Shown in pieces: positions 8,244 to 15,371 of a stretch of 64,000 nt of DNA. The notes beneath the pieces were generated by a model, which made no database searches, was not told where the DNA came from, and saw only the letters and a program-made list of their open reading frames with translations. Location: positions 3,079,416-3,143,415 of the forward strand of contig NZ_CP017269.1 of the NCBI RefSeq assembly GCF_001750685.1, in the 5' to 3' direction. Source of the DNA: Geosporobacter ferrireducens (GTDB lineage Bacteria > Bacillota > Clostridia > Peptostreptococcales > Thermotaleaceae). Position 1 is the stretch's first letter. Every line of letters starts with the position of its first letter. A program made the position numbers and the translations under genes.

Positions 8244-9701
8244 TTATTTAGGGATTTGTTCGGAAAGAAGCGGCAATTCAATGATAAACAATGCACCTGA
8301 GTCTGAATTCTGCGCAGAAATTTTCCCATTATGTTTTTCAATAACATTTTTGCTGATAGCCAAACCTAGCCCGAAATTCCCCTTTTTTCCCTTATAAAAT
8401 CTTTCAAACAGATTTGGAAGATCATTGGCATCAAAGCCGGGGCCATCATCGGATATTTTGATTTCTGCCTCATTCCTTTGGCCTGCTTTTGTAGTGATGG
8501 AAATTTCTTCACGGGCATAACGTATGCAGTTGCTAAGAATGTTTGTGATGGCACGGGAAAGCTTTTCTTCATCTCCATATATTTCAATCCCTTGGTCTTC
8601 TTGGTCCAGGCGTATTTCTATATTGTTTTTCATTGCAATGCCGCTGGTGCGTTCAATACAGCTACTGATAAGCTCATTCAGATTCAAAGAATCAAAGTGA
8701 TAATTTTCCTCCAGCGTATCCAGACGGGATAAATATAGCAGGTCTGATACCAGATGCGTCATGCGTTTGGTTTCATCAATAATAATATTTGCAGCATTAT
8801 GATGATCAACTACGTCATATAAGATGCCTTCCGCATAGCTCTGTATGGACATGAGCGGGGTTCTGAATTCGTGAGAAACGTTCTGCAGAAAGGTTTTTTG
8901 GGCTTGATCATAGGTTTCAAGTTTTTCTGACATAACATTAATATTATTCACAAGCTCCTGAAGCTCGTCGTCTACAGGGATGTGGATTTTTGTACCAAAA
9001 TTTCTTTCTGCGATATCCCTTATATGCTGATTAAGAGAAGAAAAGGGTGCAGATATCTTTTTAGACAGGATAGAAGAAAATATTACAATAATAAGGGCAG
9101 AAATGCTGAGAATAGCAAAAAGCACAAGGTTTATTCCCCACTGCAGCTGGTTTACCTTTTGGAGGCTGGAGTATATGATTACCCAGCCGAGCTGTAAAGT
9201 ATTGGTTTGAGATACCGGTTTAATGACCGCCATGTATTTATTGCCGGATATATAAAAGCTTATAAATTCCTCCTGCTGAAAGCTTGCAGACTGACGGATG
9301 GCAGCAGTGATCTCATCCAATTGATCCGCAGAAGCTGTAAAGAAGTCTTCCGGAAAAGGAATGATTCTGTTTTTATTTTTATCCAATAAAATATAATCGG
9401 CATTCAAAATCGTAAGCGGTTCTCTTAGTGAACGGTCCAAGCGAAAATAGTATTTGATGAGTTCATCATGATTTTGCATATAGGAATGAGGGATGATTAT
9501 TTGTGAGGAGAAAAAATACGGACCTTGCCGAAGGGCAGTGTCTACAGTACTGGATGCAATTCTGCTTAATTGCTGCATTAGATCTCTCTCGATATAAAGA
9601 CGGACTGCCGCATTAAATATAAAAGTGGTCAGTGTAATTAAAAGGACAATGATGATCAGATTATATTTGAAAATTCTCCATTTGATTGTATTTTTCTTCA
9701 T
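8244..9701 (-). CDS. Membrane sensor histidine kinase
   Basis: This 485-residue kinase is the partner of the response regulator at 9706-10401. It has an N-terminal membrane helix (about 9-30), an exterior sensing region of about 140 residues and a second helix (about 182-203). A HAMP linker follows, then HisKA with H277 (QNVSHEFRTPL), and a HATPase with N box (ITNILSNCIRY), a DDGPGF motif and a G box (GNFGLGLAIS). The start is ATG at 9701, preceded by AAGGAATGAG that overlaps the regulator's stop. An in-frame methionine 33 bases upstream lies inside the regulator gene and is less likely. The signal is unknown. Confidence 0.92.
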   Translation of the reverse strand: MKKNTIKWRIFKYNLIIIVLLITLTTFIFNAAVRLYIERDLMQQLSRIASSTVDTALRQGPYFFSSQIIIPHSYMQNHDELIKYYFRLDRSLREPLTILNADYILLDKNKNRIIPFPEDFFTASADQLDEITAAIRQSASFQQEEFISFYISGNKYMAVIKPVSQTNTLQLGWVIIYSSLQKVNQLQWGINLVLFAILSISALIIVIFSSILSKKISAPFSSLNQHIRDIAERNFGTKIHIPVDDELQELVNNINVMSEKLETYDQAQKTFLQNVSHEFRTPLMSIQSYAEGILYDVVDHHNAANIIIDETKRMTHLVSDLLYLSRLDTLEENYHFDSLNLNELISSCIERTSGIAMKNNIEIRLDQEDQGIEIYGDEEKLSRAITNILSNCIRYAREEISITTKAGQRNEAEIKISDDGPGFDANDLPNLFERFYKGKKGNFGLGLAISKNVIEKHNGKISAQNSDSGALFIIELPLLSEQIPK

Positions 9702-9705
9702 AATC

Positions 9706-10401
9706 TCATTCCTTATTTTGTATTCTGAAGCCAAATCCCCAAACCGTATCTATTTTAAGTGTTGAACCGGTATCTGATAGTTTTTTTCGGACCCTTTTGA
9801 TCATATCATCGGTTGCCCGAGTCTCCACTTCATTTTCGAAACCCCAGATTTTATCCAGAAGCTCGCTCCGGCTAACCGCGCGATCCCTATGTTCTGCCAA
9901 ATAGTAGAGTAAGGAGAATTCCATCCCCGTAAGACCGATATCTTTTCCGTTTACCTCTACTAATTTCGTATCGGGATTGATTACCGTGTTGCAGATTTTC
10001 AGAGTTTGTTTGGTTTCTCCGGTTGTTTTTTCAAATTCAATTCTTCGAAAGATACTTTTGATTCTAGCTACCAGTTCCATGGGGCTAAAGGGTTTTGTAA
10101 GATAATCATCGCTGCCCAGGGTAAGCCCTGCGATTTTATTTGGTTCTGTATCCTTTGCAGATACGATGATAATGGGAACACGACTTTTTTTCCGAATTAA
10201 TGAACAAAGAGCATAGCCATCTATTTCCGGCATCATAATGTCCAGAATAAGCATGTCCGCGGGTTTTTTGTTAAAGGCTTCAAGAATGGAAAGGCCGTCG
10301 TTGAAAGTCTCCACCTCAAAACCTTCCCTGACAAGAAAGGACTTTATAATGTTGCAAATATTTACCTCATCATCTGCGATGTATATTAATTTCTTTTCCA
10401 T
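9706..10401 (-). CDS. OmpR/PhoB-family response regulator
   Basis: This 231-residue regulator has a receiver domain with D10/D11, phosphoacceptor D54 (ILDIMMPEIDG) and K103 in the YLTKPFSP motif. The winged-helix output domain (about 130-231) carries LTGMEFSLLYYLAEH and TDDMIKRVRKKL. It is the first gene of a reverse-strand two-gene operon. The kinase start lies 4 bases past its TGA, so the two are coupled. The ribosome site is AGAGGTG before the ATG at 10401. No target operator can be deduced. Confidence 0.94.
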   Translation of the reverse strand: MEKKLIYIADDEVNICNIIKSFLVREGFEVETFNDGLSILEAFNKKPADMLILDIMMPEIDGYALCSLIRKKSRVPIIIVSAKDTEPNKIAGLTLGSDDYLTKPFSPMELVARIKSIFRRIEFEKTTGETKQTLKICNTVINPDTKLVEVNGKDIGLTGMEFSLLYYLAEHRDRAVSRSELLDKIWGFENEVETRATDDMIKRVRKKLSDTGSTLKIDTVWGFGFRIQNKE

Positions 10402-10627
10402 AGTGTTTCATTCACCTCTTTAATAATTTTACCATGAAAAAATTATCGTATCCTTTAAAATCTATTTTTGTTTTAACATTGCCACAGTTTTGCCAAGAAT
10501 TATTAGAGGAATGTAAGGTAAAATAAAGATATGACGAAAAAAACTTAGAAAGCAGGGTGGGTGGTGGTTTTTAGGAATAAATATCTGTAGAAAATAAAAC
10601 GAGTATAGGAAGGGAGATAGAGATTTG

Positions 10628-11230
10628 ATGAAAAAGAGAACAAACAGAAGCGTGGGGCGGATTATTTTATTTAGTTTGCTGCTGTTGGTTATTTTAACGA
10701 CAACGGCTTGTTCCAATAAAGAAATCGTAGCCCGTGTAAACGATCAGGTGATTACCAAGGAGGAGCTGTACCAGCTTTTAGTTGACCAGTATGGATCGCA
10801 AGTGTTAGATTCATTAATTGCAGATAAGATTATGGATATGGAAATTCAGAAGCAAAATATTGCAGTGAATGAAGGGGATATTGAAAATGAGATCAATAAA
10901 ATTATAGCAGAATATGGAGGAGAAGAAGAATTCAACCAAGTAATGGAAATGTACGGATATTCATTAACAGATGTAAAAAAGAATATTGAAATGAACCTAA
11001 AGGTGAAAAAACTGCTTGAACAGGAAGTTTCAATAACAGAAGAAGAAATGCAAAGCTACTTCGAAGAAAATAAAGAGATGTTTACAGAAGAAGAAAATGA
11101 AGAAGCCAGTTATGAAGAAAATAAAGATAAAGTAAGAGACATTTTAGTAGAACAAAAACTACCGGCAGCCTATGAGACCTGGCTTCAAGCTAAGTATAAT
11201 GAGTACAAAATCGAAAACATGATTGAATAA
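10628..11230 (+). CDS. SurA-N/PrsA-like lipoprotein foldase without a visible PPIase domain
   Basis: This 200-residue protein has a signal peptide ending in a lipobox-like LTTTAC (Cys near residue 28), so it is probably a lipoprotein on the outer face of the membrane. The mature part opens with EIVARVNDQVITKEELYQLL, the classic start of SurA/PrsA N-terminal foldase domains. Helices with VKKNIEMNLKVKKLL and a C-terminal helix (ILVEQKLPAAYETWLQ) close the same domain. The parvulin isomerase domain of PrsA is absent, which makes the protein about 100 residues shorter than PrsA. It may act as a holdase-type chaperone for secreted proteins. GGGAG lies 11 bases before ATG 10628; a TTG three bases upstream is an alternative start. 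Confidence 0.8.
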   Translation: MKKRTNRSVGRIILFSLLLLVILTTTACSNKEIVARVNDQVITKEELYQLLVDQYGSQVLDSLIADKIMDMEIQKQNIAVNEGDIENEINKIIAEYGGEEEFNQVMEMYGYSLTDVKKNIEMNLKVKKLLEQEVSITEEEMQSYFEENKEMFTEEENEEASYEENKDKVRDILVEQKLPAAYETWLQAKYNEYKIENMIE

Positions 11231-11275
11231 GCGGATTGAATCACTATAGATTTACACTTTTAAAAGGGAATATAA

Positions 11276-11343
11276 GTAGGGAACGACCTTTGTGTCGTTC
11301 CGGAAAACGGGCAGACACCCAGGTCTGTGCCTACGAAAGAAAA
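11276..11343. repeat. Palindromic repeat, copy 3 (interior only)
   Basis: This is the hairpin pair GGGAACGACCTTTGTGTCGT and GGGCAGACACCCAGGTCTGT, similar to the interior of copies 1 and 2. No terminal repeats are seen. It lies between the foldase gene and the tailocin leader. Confidence 0.6.
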
Positions 11344-11370
11344 TAGATGATATTTAAAAGGCGTATATAT

Positions 11371-11463
11371 AAGAGGATAGCCAAAGTCGAATGTATCCTG
11401 ACGAAGTTGCAGTTTACCATACTGTCTAACTTATAGGGATCAATTCAACTTGGTTATCCTCTT
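11371..11463. other. Structured leader element with long closing stem
   Basis: AAGAGGATAGCCAA (11371-11384) pairs with TTGGTTATCCTCTT (11450-11463) over 14 positions with one G-U pair. They enclose about 65 bases with no obvious ORF. The element could be a large terminator or a small structured RNA at the junction between the chromosome and the tail locus. I do not recognise it as a known RNA family. Confidence 0.4.
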
Positions 11464-11578
11464 TGAATTTATGGTTTAAGATGTCAGTTTGATCTAAAAC
11501 TTTACTTGTTATCCAGTGTTGTTTGCTATAGTCTTTAAGTTCTAAATTGAAAAAAAGGGATTTTTTTTGAACAAATAC

Positions 11579-11607
11579 CGAACATATGTTCGATTATGTG
11601 GTATAAT
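11579..11607 (+). promoter_or_regulatory. LexA (SOS) box overlapping the tail-locus promoter
   Basis: CGAACATATGTTCG at 11579-11592 is a perfect match to the Gram-positive LexA/DinR operator CGAAC-N4-GTTCG. TATAAT follows at 11602-11607, so bound LexA would cover the core promoter. It lies upstream of the sigma-like activator gene and the whole tail locus, which suggests SOS induction, as is common for PBSX-type elements. Confidence 0.8.
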
Positions 11608-11683
11608 AAAGTTACCAAAAAAGGTAATACCTAGAAAATCAACGTTTTCGCCATTTTTAAAAACTACGAAGGAGGAGATTTCA

Positions 11684-11884
11684 ATAAACAAGCTGTTCGA
11701 GGCGTGTCTTGAAAATTTAAAGATGACAAGCAAGTATATTTAGAAGAAAAGAGATCTACAAGAGAAGGGCATTGTGAAAATAAAAATAGAACAATCAAAA
11801 TACGCTGGTATGTCTCCGATAATCTGCCGGAAGTACGCCAATATTTACTGTAAAGCTATAATATACTGTAAAATAAGGAAAGCT
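11684..11884 (+). pseudogene. Degenerate small gene behind the LexA-box promoter
   Basis: A strong ribosome site (AAGGAGGAG, 11669-11677) is followed at the right distance by ATA rather than ATG. The frame then reads NKLFEACLENLKMTSKYI, stops at an amber codon and stays open for 45 more codons (KKRDLQEKGIVKIKIEQSKY onward) to TAA. An intact ancestor would be about 65 residues long. I read it as a decayed phage-type regulatory gene. Start and stop suppression is possible but unlikely. The family is unknown. Confidence 0.4.
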
Positions 11885-11994
11885 TAAAAGATTATCAGAA
11901 GACAATAGCTATTACAGGAATAAACATCTCCGAAAAATTGCCGCAAGTATGCCCAAATGATCGATTTGTCCATAGTATACTTTAAAATAGGAAC
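11813..11994. repeat. Pair of imperfect direct repeats in the tailocin leader
   Basis: Two units of about 68 bp (11813-11880 and 11927-11994) lie 114 bp apart. Both start TCTCCGA, share TGCCG-n-AAGTA-n-GCC, and end in TATACT-n-TAAAATA followed by GGAA. They sit between the LexA box and the activator gene. Binding sites or promoter copies for a tail-locus activator are plausible. I cannot assign a protein. Confidence 0.55.
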
Positions 11995-12045
11995 CCATAT
12001 CAAAAGCAAGCAGGAAAGATTAACAATTATAGGTGGTGAGTAATC

Positions 12046-12537
12046 ATGAATACAAATTATGTATATCAAAATAAAGATGCTTTTAGCCAAAAGAAAGTAC
12101 TAAACATAAAAGAACTTGAAAGCATATTGAAAAACTTAAAACAGTATGAGGCCAAAATCAAAGAAATAGAAATCCAAATCGAAGAGTATAAGGACATGCA
12201 GGGTCTATGCCTTAAAGGAATTAATTATGAAAATATCATAAGGACAAACAATATCTTTTCTAAAACGGAGATGCAGGTAATGGAAGATACCGAACTACAG
12301 AACAAAATTGAACTGCTGGAATATGAAAAAAGACATCTTGAGCGGTTTATCAAGCGGGTGTGGAATGCAATCGACAGCTTAACAGAACTAGAGAAGCAGA
12401 TTATTCAGAAGAAATACATTGAAAATAAGATATGGAGATACATAACCTTTGATATTAATCTGGAAGAGAGACAATGCAGAGAGATAAAGAATAAAACCTT
12501 AAGCAAGATATTAAATATACTGAAAACAAGTGACTAA
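12046..12537 (+). CDS. Sigma-like positive control factor of the tail locus (Xpf/ArpU-like)
   Basis: This 163-residue protein is probably cytoplasmic. The first 100 residues are coiled-coil (KAKIKEIEIQIEEYKD and LLEYEKRHLERFIKRVWN). The last 50 residues resemble sigma-70 region 4 (SLTELEKQIIQKKYIENKIW, then a second helix ending NKTLSKILNIL). This arrangement is typical of late-gene activators in PBSX-like elements. AGGTGGTGAG lies before the ATG at 12046. It is the first intact gene after the LexA box, so I infer a relay in which DNA damage induces this factor and it turns on the structural genes. The exact family name is uncertain. Confidence 0.7.
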   Translation: MNTNYVYQNKDAFSQKKVLNIKELESILKNLKQYEAKIKEIEIQIEEYKDMQGLCLKGINYENIIRTNNIFSKTEMQVMEDTELQNKIELLEYEKRHLERFIKRVWNAIDSLTELEKQIIQKKYIENKIWRYITFDINLEERQCREIKNKTLSKILNILKTSD

Positions 12538-12674
12538 TGAATAGGATACTATACTGCTTCAATATGAAGTGTCCTGTATATTTTATTAGATTTTAAGGAT
12601 GAGCCAAAGGGGGTGAGGGTGCATGACATAAATATCAGCGGACATACAGGTCTCTATACAGACTGTGGGCAAAA

Positions 12675-12717
12675 CAGATGGATTTACAGGTAATCTAAGG
12701 GATTGTAAATCCATCTG
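12675..12717 (+). promoter_or_regulatory. Perfect 14-bp hairpin before the first baseplate gene
   Basis: CAGATGGATTTACA (12675-12688) and TGTAAATCCATCTG (12704-12717) form a 14-bp perfect stem with a 15-base loop and no T-run. It lies 52 bases before the first structural gene. It could be a processing site, an attenuator or an operator. Confidence 0.45.
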
Positions 12718-12769
12718 CCGTGCAATGAAGAAGAAATCAGATAAGAACTGCTATAGGAGGTGAATCATA

Positions 12770-13840
12770 ATGATAGCAGACCAAAAAACAATACTCAACC
12801 GTATGCTTGGAAATATACAAGGCCAGTTTGATAAAACAGAAGGGTCTTTTTTTTATGACGCTTTAGCGCCTATGGCCATTGAACTGGAAACCGTACATCA
12901 GAGCATTTCGTCGGTAAAGGAGAAATTAAGGGTTGAAAAACTCACAGGACAGGAGCTGGAACAGTTTATATTTGAAAGAACCGGTATAAAGAGGAAGCCT
13001 GCAACCAAGGCCCGGGGACATGTAACCATTAAAGGAACCGCTGGTGCACGGGTACAGGAAAACAGCATTGTTGCCAGTGAAACGGTTCATTTTATTGTCA
13101 AAGAAACGAAAATCCTGGGTCAAAACGGGCAGGCGGAAGTGCTGGTTGAATGCCAGGCATATGGTGTCATAGGAAATGTACCTGCCGGGATGATCCGGTA
13201 TTTTCCCATGACTCTTCCAGGGCTTGTAAGTGTGACCAATCATGAGGATTTTACCAGCGGATATGAGGAAGAAGGAGACCAGGAGCTTTTAGCCCGTTAT
13301 TTTGAACGAATCCAAACTCCCATTACTTCAGGAAACAAATATCATTATAGAGATTGGGCAAAGGAAGTAACGGGAGTTGGGGACGTGAAGGTAGTACCCC
13401 TATGGAATGGAGACAATACCGTCAAGATCATCATCATCGACGCAAACAAACAGCCTGCCGATGCAGAGCTGATTGCACAGGTCCAGGAATATATTGATCC
13501 CGGCATGGAGGGCTTAGGGGAAGGCAAAGCCCCGATAGGTGCTTACTGTACTGTAGTTGGTGCTGTGGGCAAAAGTCTGGACATCACTTTTAAAGCTGTA
13601 AAGGATACGGCTGTAACCGATGCGGAAAGATCCGAAAATATCAGAAAGAATATCGAACAATATATCAAACAGGCTGCATTTAAAGAAAGTATTATAAGCT
13701 ATAACAGAATTGGCAGCATTATATTGGACTCCAGGGGAATCGTTGATTTTATCGGTTTAAAAATTAACGGACAAACGGGAAATATCGCCATTGCTGAAGA
13801 TGAAGTGGCAGTTTTGGGAGTGATTCACATTGAGGAATAA
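12770..13840 (+). CDS. Baseplate J-like protein (XkdT-like), first copy
   Basis: This 356-residue component of a contractile-tail baseplate is of the gpJ/XkdT family. It shares long blocks with the second copy at 25243-26316: EGSFFYDA near residue 25, NGQAEV-VEC near 123, SIGNVP/VIGNVP, IRYFPMTLPG and TSGNKYHYRDWAKEV. The two are clearly homologous over their full length but diverged, by eye roughly half identical. The ribosome site AGGAGGTGA lies before ATG 12770. It overlaps the next gene (XkdU-like), as the second copy does, so a J-U pair was duplicated or acquired. It lies upstream of the sheath and tube genes, unlike the usual PBSX order. Confidence 0.88.
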   Translation: MIADQKTILNRMLGNIQGQFDKTEGSFFYDALAPMAIELETVHQSISSVKEKLRVEKLTGQELEQFIFERTGIKRKPATKARGHVTIKGTAGARVQENSIVASETVHFIVKETKILGQNGQAEVLVECQAYGVIGNVPAGMIRYFPMTLPGLVSVTNHEDFTSGYEEEGDQELLARYFERIQTPITSGNKYHYRDWAKEVTGVGDVKVVPLWNGDNTVKIIIIDANKQPADAELIAQVQEYIDPGMEGLGEGKAPIGAYCTVVGAVGKSLDITFKAVKDTAVTDAERSENIRKNIEQYIKQAAFKESIISYNRIGSIILDSRGIVDFIGLKINGQTGNIAIAEDEVAVLGVIHIEE

Positions 13841-14363
13841 ACGAATGATGGCCTATTTGCCCGCCTATGAGCGAAAATCAAAGGTCTTTCAAGGGATCAT
13901 GAATGCAGCTGGAAAAGAACTGGATCAGGAAGATGGGCAGATAGAGCAGCTGAAAAAACAGTTGTTGATTCACACCGCTACCTGGGGGCTTGAAAACTAT
14001 GAACAGGAACTAGGCATCCAAACAGACATCCACAAGAGCGATGAGGAGCGCAGAAACGCAATCATAGCCAAGTGGCGGGGAATAGGAAAGGTGGATAGGG
14101 CCCTGATACAGTTGATTGCAGAATCCTATGCCGTAGGGGAAGTATTGGTCGTGTTTAACCATGCGATTACCATTTACCTCTTGGGAGTCAATGAGACCAT
14201 GACCGGCATACAGGATTTGCTCAATAGTATCGAAGAAATTAAGCCGGCCCATCTAAGGGTGCAGATTGTTTATGTCTATATCACCTATGGAGAGCTGGGT
14301 GCATTCACCTATGGGGCTCTAGGCAACCGAAGCTATAGGCAGATTAAGCTTCATGATTTTTAA
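13830..14363 (+). CDS. XkdU-like tail protein (DUF2313), first copy
   Basis: This 177-residue protein is homologous to the product at 26309-26863. Both begin near the motif Y-x-P-x-Y-x-R/K-x-SKV and contain a WGLENYEQELGI / LERWERELGI block at about 47-58. Both end with the IEEIKPAHL signature (about 146-154). This family links the baseplate wedge to tail fibres in PBSX-like particles. The TTG start at 13830 overlaps the J gene by 11 bases. It is chosen because the second copy also uses TTG in the same relation and the N-termini then match in length. An ATG at 13845 is the alternative. Confidence 0.82.
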   Translation: MRNKRMMAYLPAYERKSKVFQGIMNAAGKELDQEDGQIEQLKKQLLIHTATWGLENYEQELGIQTDIHKSDEERRNAIIAKWRGIGKVDRALIQLIAESYAVGEVLVVFNHAITIYLLGVNETMTGIQDLLNSIEEIKPAHLRVQIVYVYITYGELGAFTYGALGNRSYRQIKLHDF

Positions 14364-14397
14364 AAAGAAAAATTAAATTTTGAAAGGGGAGATGCAG

Positions 14398-14700
14398 ATG
14401 AAATATACGAGCCATCTTGGACTAAAAAAGCCAGAACCCAATGATTATTTTGATCAGGAGAATCACGCTAATTATAATATGGACGTGATTGACAGCAACA
14501 TTACGTCGCATTTGGTTAGTCATGTAAAGATTGAATTTAGCGAGATAGAACCACAAAATCCAAACAGTAACACTTTTTGGATTAGAAATGTAGGTGAAAC
14601 GGATTTTAATTTAGGCGGTGAAGGAGGTGGTATAGCTGTTTTGAACGCCACTAATAGTGATATACCACCAGATTCTGATTTATGGTTTGAAAATATATAA
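14398..14700 (+). CDS. Small tail-fibre-associated protein
   Basis: This 100-residue product opens with MKYTSHLGLKKPEPNDYFDQ, the N-terminal signature common in phage fibre or fibre-linker proteins of Gram-positive elements (compare the product at 26866). The C-terminal half is a strand-rich, glycine-containing segment ending WFENI. It probably attaches to the XkdU-like baseplate protein. The start is ATG 14398 with AAAGGGGA 7 bases upstream. No enzymatic motif is seen. Confidence 0.65.
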   Translation: MKYTSHLGLKKPEPNDYFDQENHANYNMDVIDSNITSHLVSHVKIEFSEIEPQNPNSNTFWIRNVGETDFNLGGEGGGIAVLNATNSDIPPDSDLWFENI

Positions 14701-14719
14701 ATTTAAATGAGGTGAGAAA

Positions 14720-15358
14720 ATGGCAGATAAAAATATTCAAATCAAGCAAAGAAATGCGGAAAACAGCGGATGGGATAATTTATATCCCAAGACAAAGGGG
14801 AGTTTAGTTGAAGTAACCGGAGGAAGTGTGGAACAGCACGTAACTGATGGTGTCAGTCACGTATCATCAACCGACAGAAGTTCATGGAATACAGCTAAAA
14901 CTCACTCTGATTCGTCACATGCACCTGTAAACGCGCAGAAAAACAGTGACATAACCAAGGCTGAAATCGAAGCAAAACTTACTGGTGTAATTACAAGTCA
15001 CAGTCATGCATCAGGAACACCAACTGCACATAAAGATACCCATTTGACTGGAGGGTCTGATGCAATTCCACCAGTAACTACGAGTATAGACGGACTTATG
15101 TCTGCTTCGGATAAGGCAAAACTAGAGGGTATAGGTGCAGGAGCAAATAATTATGTACATCCCACTACGGCAGGAAACAAGCATATACCTACAGGCGGTG
15201 CAACAGGACAGGTATTAAAATACGGGGGATCGAGCGGGACTGCATCATGGGGCGCAGTTACTGCAGCTGAGCTAGGTGCACAGAAAGAAATTACCGTCAG
15301 TGCCACAGCGCCGTCAACGCCAATAGCTGGAGAACTATTTTTCGAGGTATTGAGTTAG
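14720..15358 (+). CDS. Tail-fibre/collagen-like shaft protein
   Basis: This 212-residue structural protein has an N-terminus (IQIKQRNAENSGWDNLYPKT) shared with the next gene (VEIKKRNPANTAWDNLYPVT), so both probably dock to the same baseplate site. The middle contains H-V-x-S-x-D-R and DTHLTGGSDAIPP, the repeat pattern seen in phage fibres of this type. The C-terminal end (PSTPIAGELFFEVL) resembles a fibre tip or chaperone-like tag. AGGTGAG lies before the ATG. It is probably one part of a multi-chain fibre in the first receptor module. Confidence 0.75.
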   Translation: MADKNIQIKQRNAENSGWDNLYPKTKGSLVEVTGGSVEQHVTDGVSHVSSTDRSSWNTAKTHSDSSHAPVNAQKNSDITKAEIEAKLTGVITSHSHASGTPTAHKDTHLTGGSDAIPPVTTSIDGLMSASDKAKLEGIGAGANNYVHPTTAGNKHIPTGGATGQVLKYGGSSGTASWGAVTAAELGAQKEITVSATAPSTPIAGELFFEVLS

Positions 15359-15371
15359 GAGGATTTTTGAA

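Noticed and set aside
11567..11607. TTGAAC / TATAAT as a promoter pair at the LexA box
   Set aside because: Spacing is 29 bases, too long for a sigma-70 promoter. The -10 box is kept without a firm -35.
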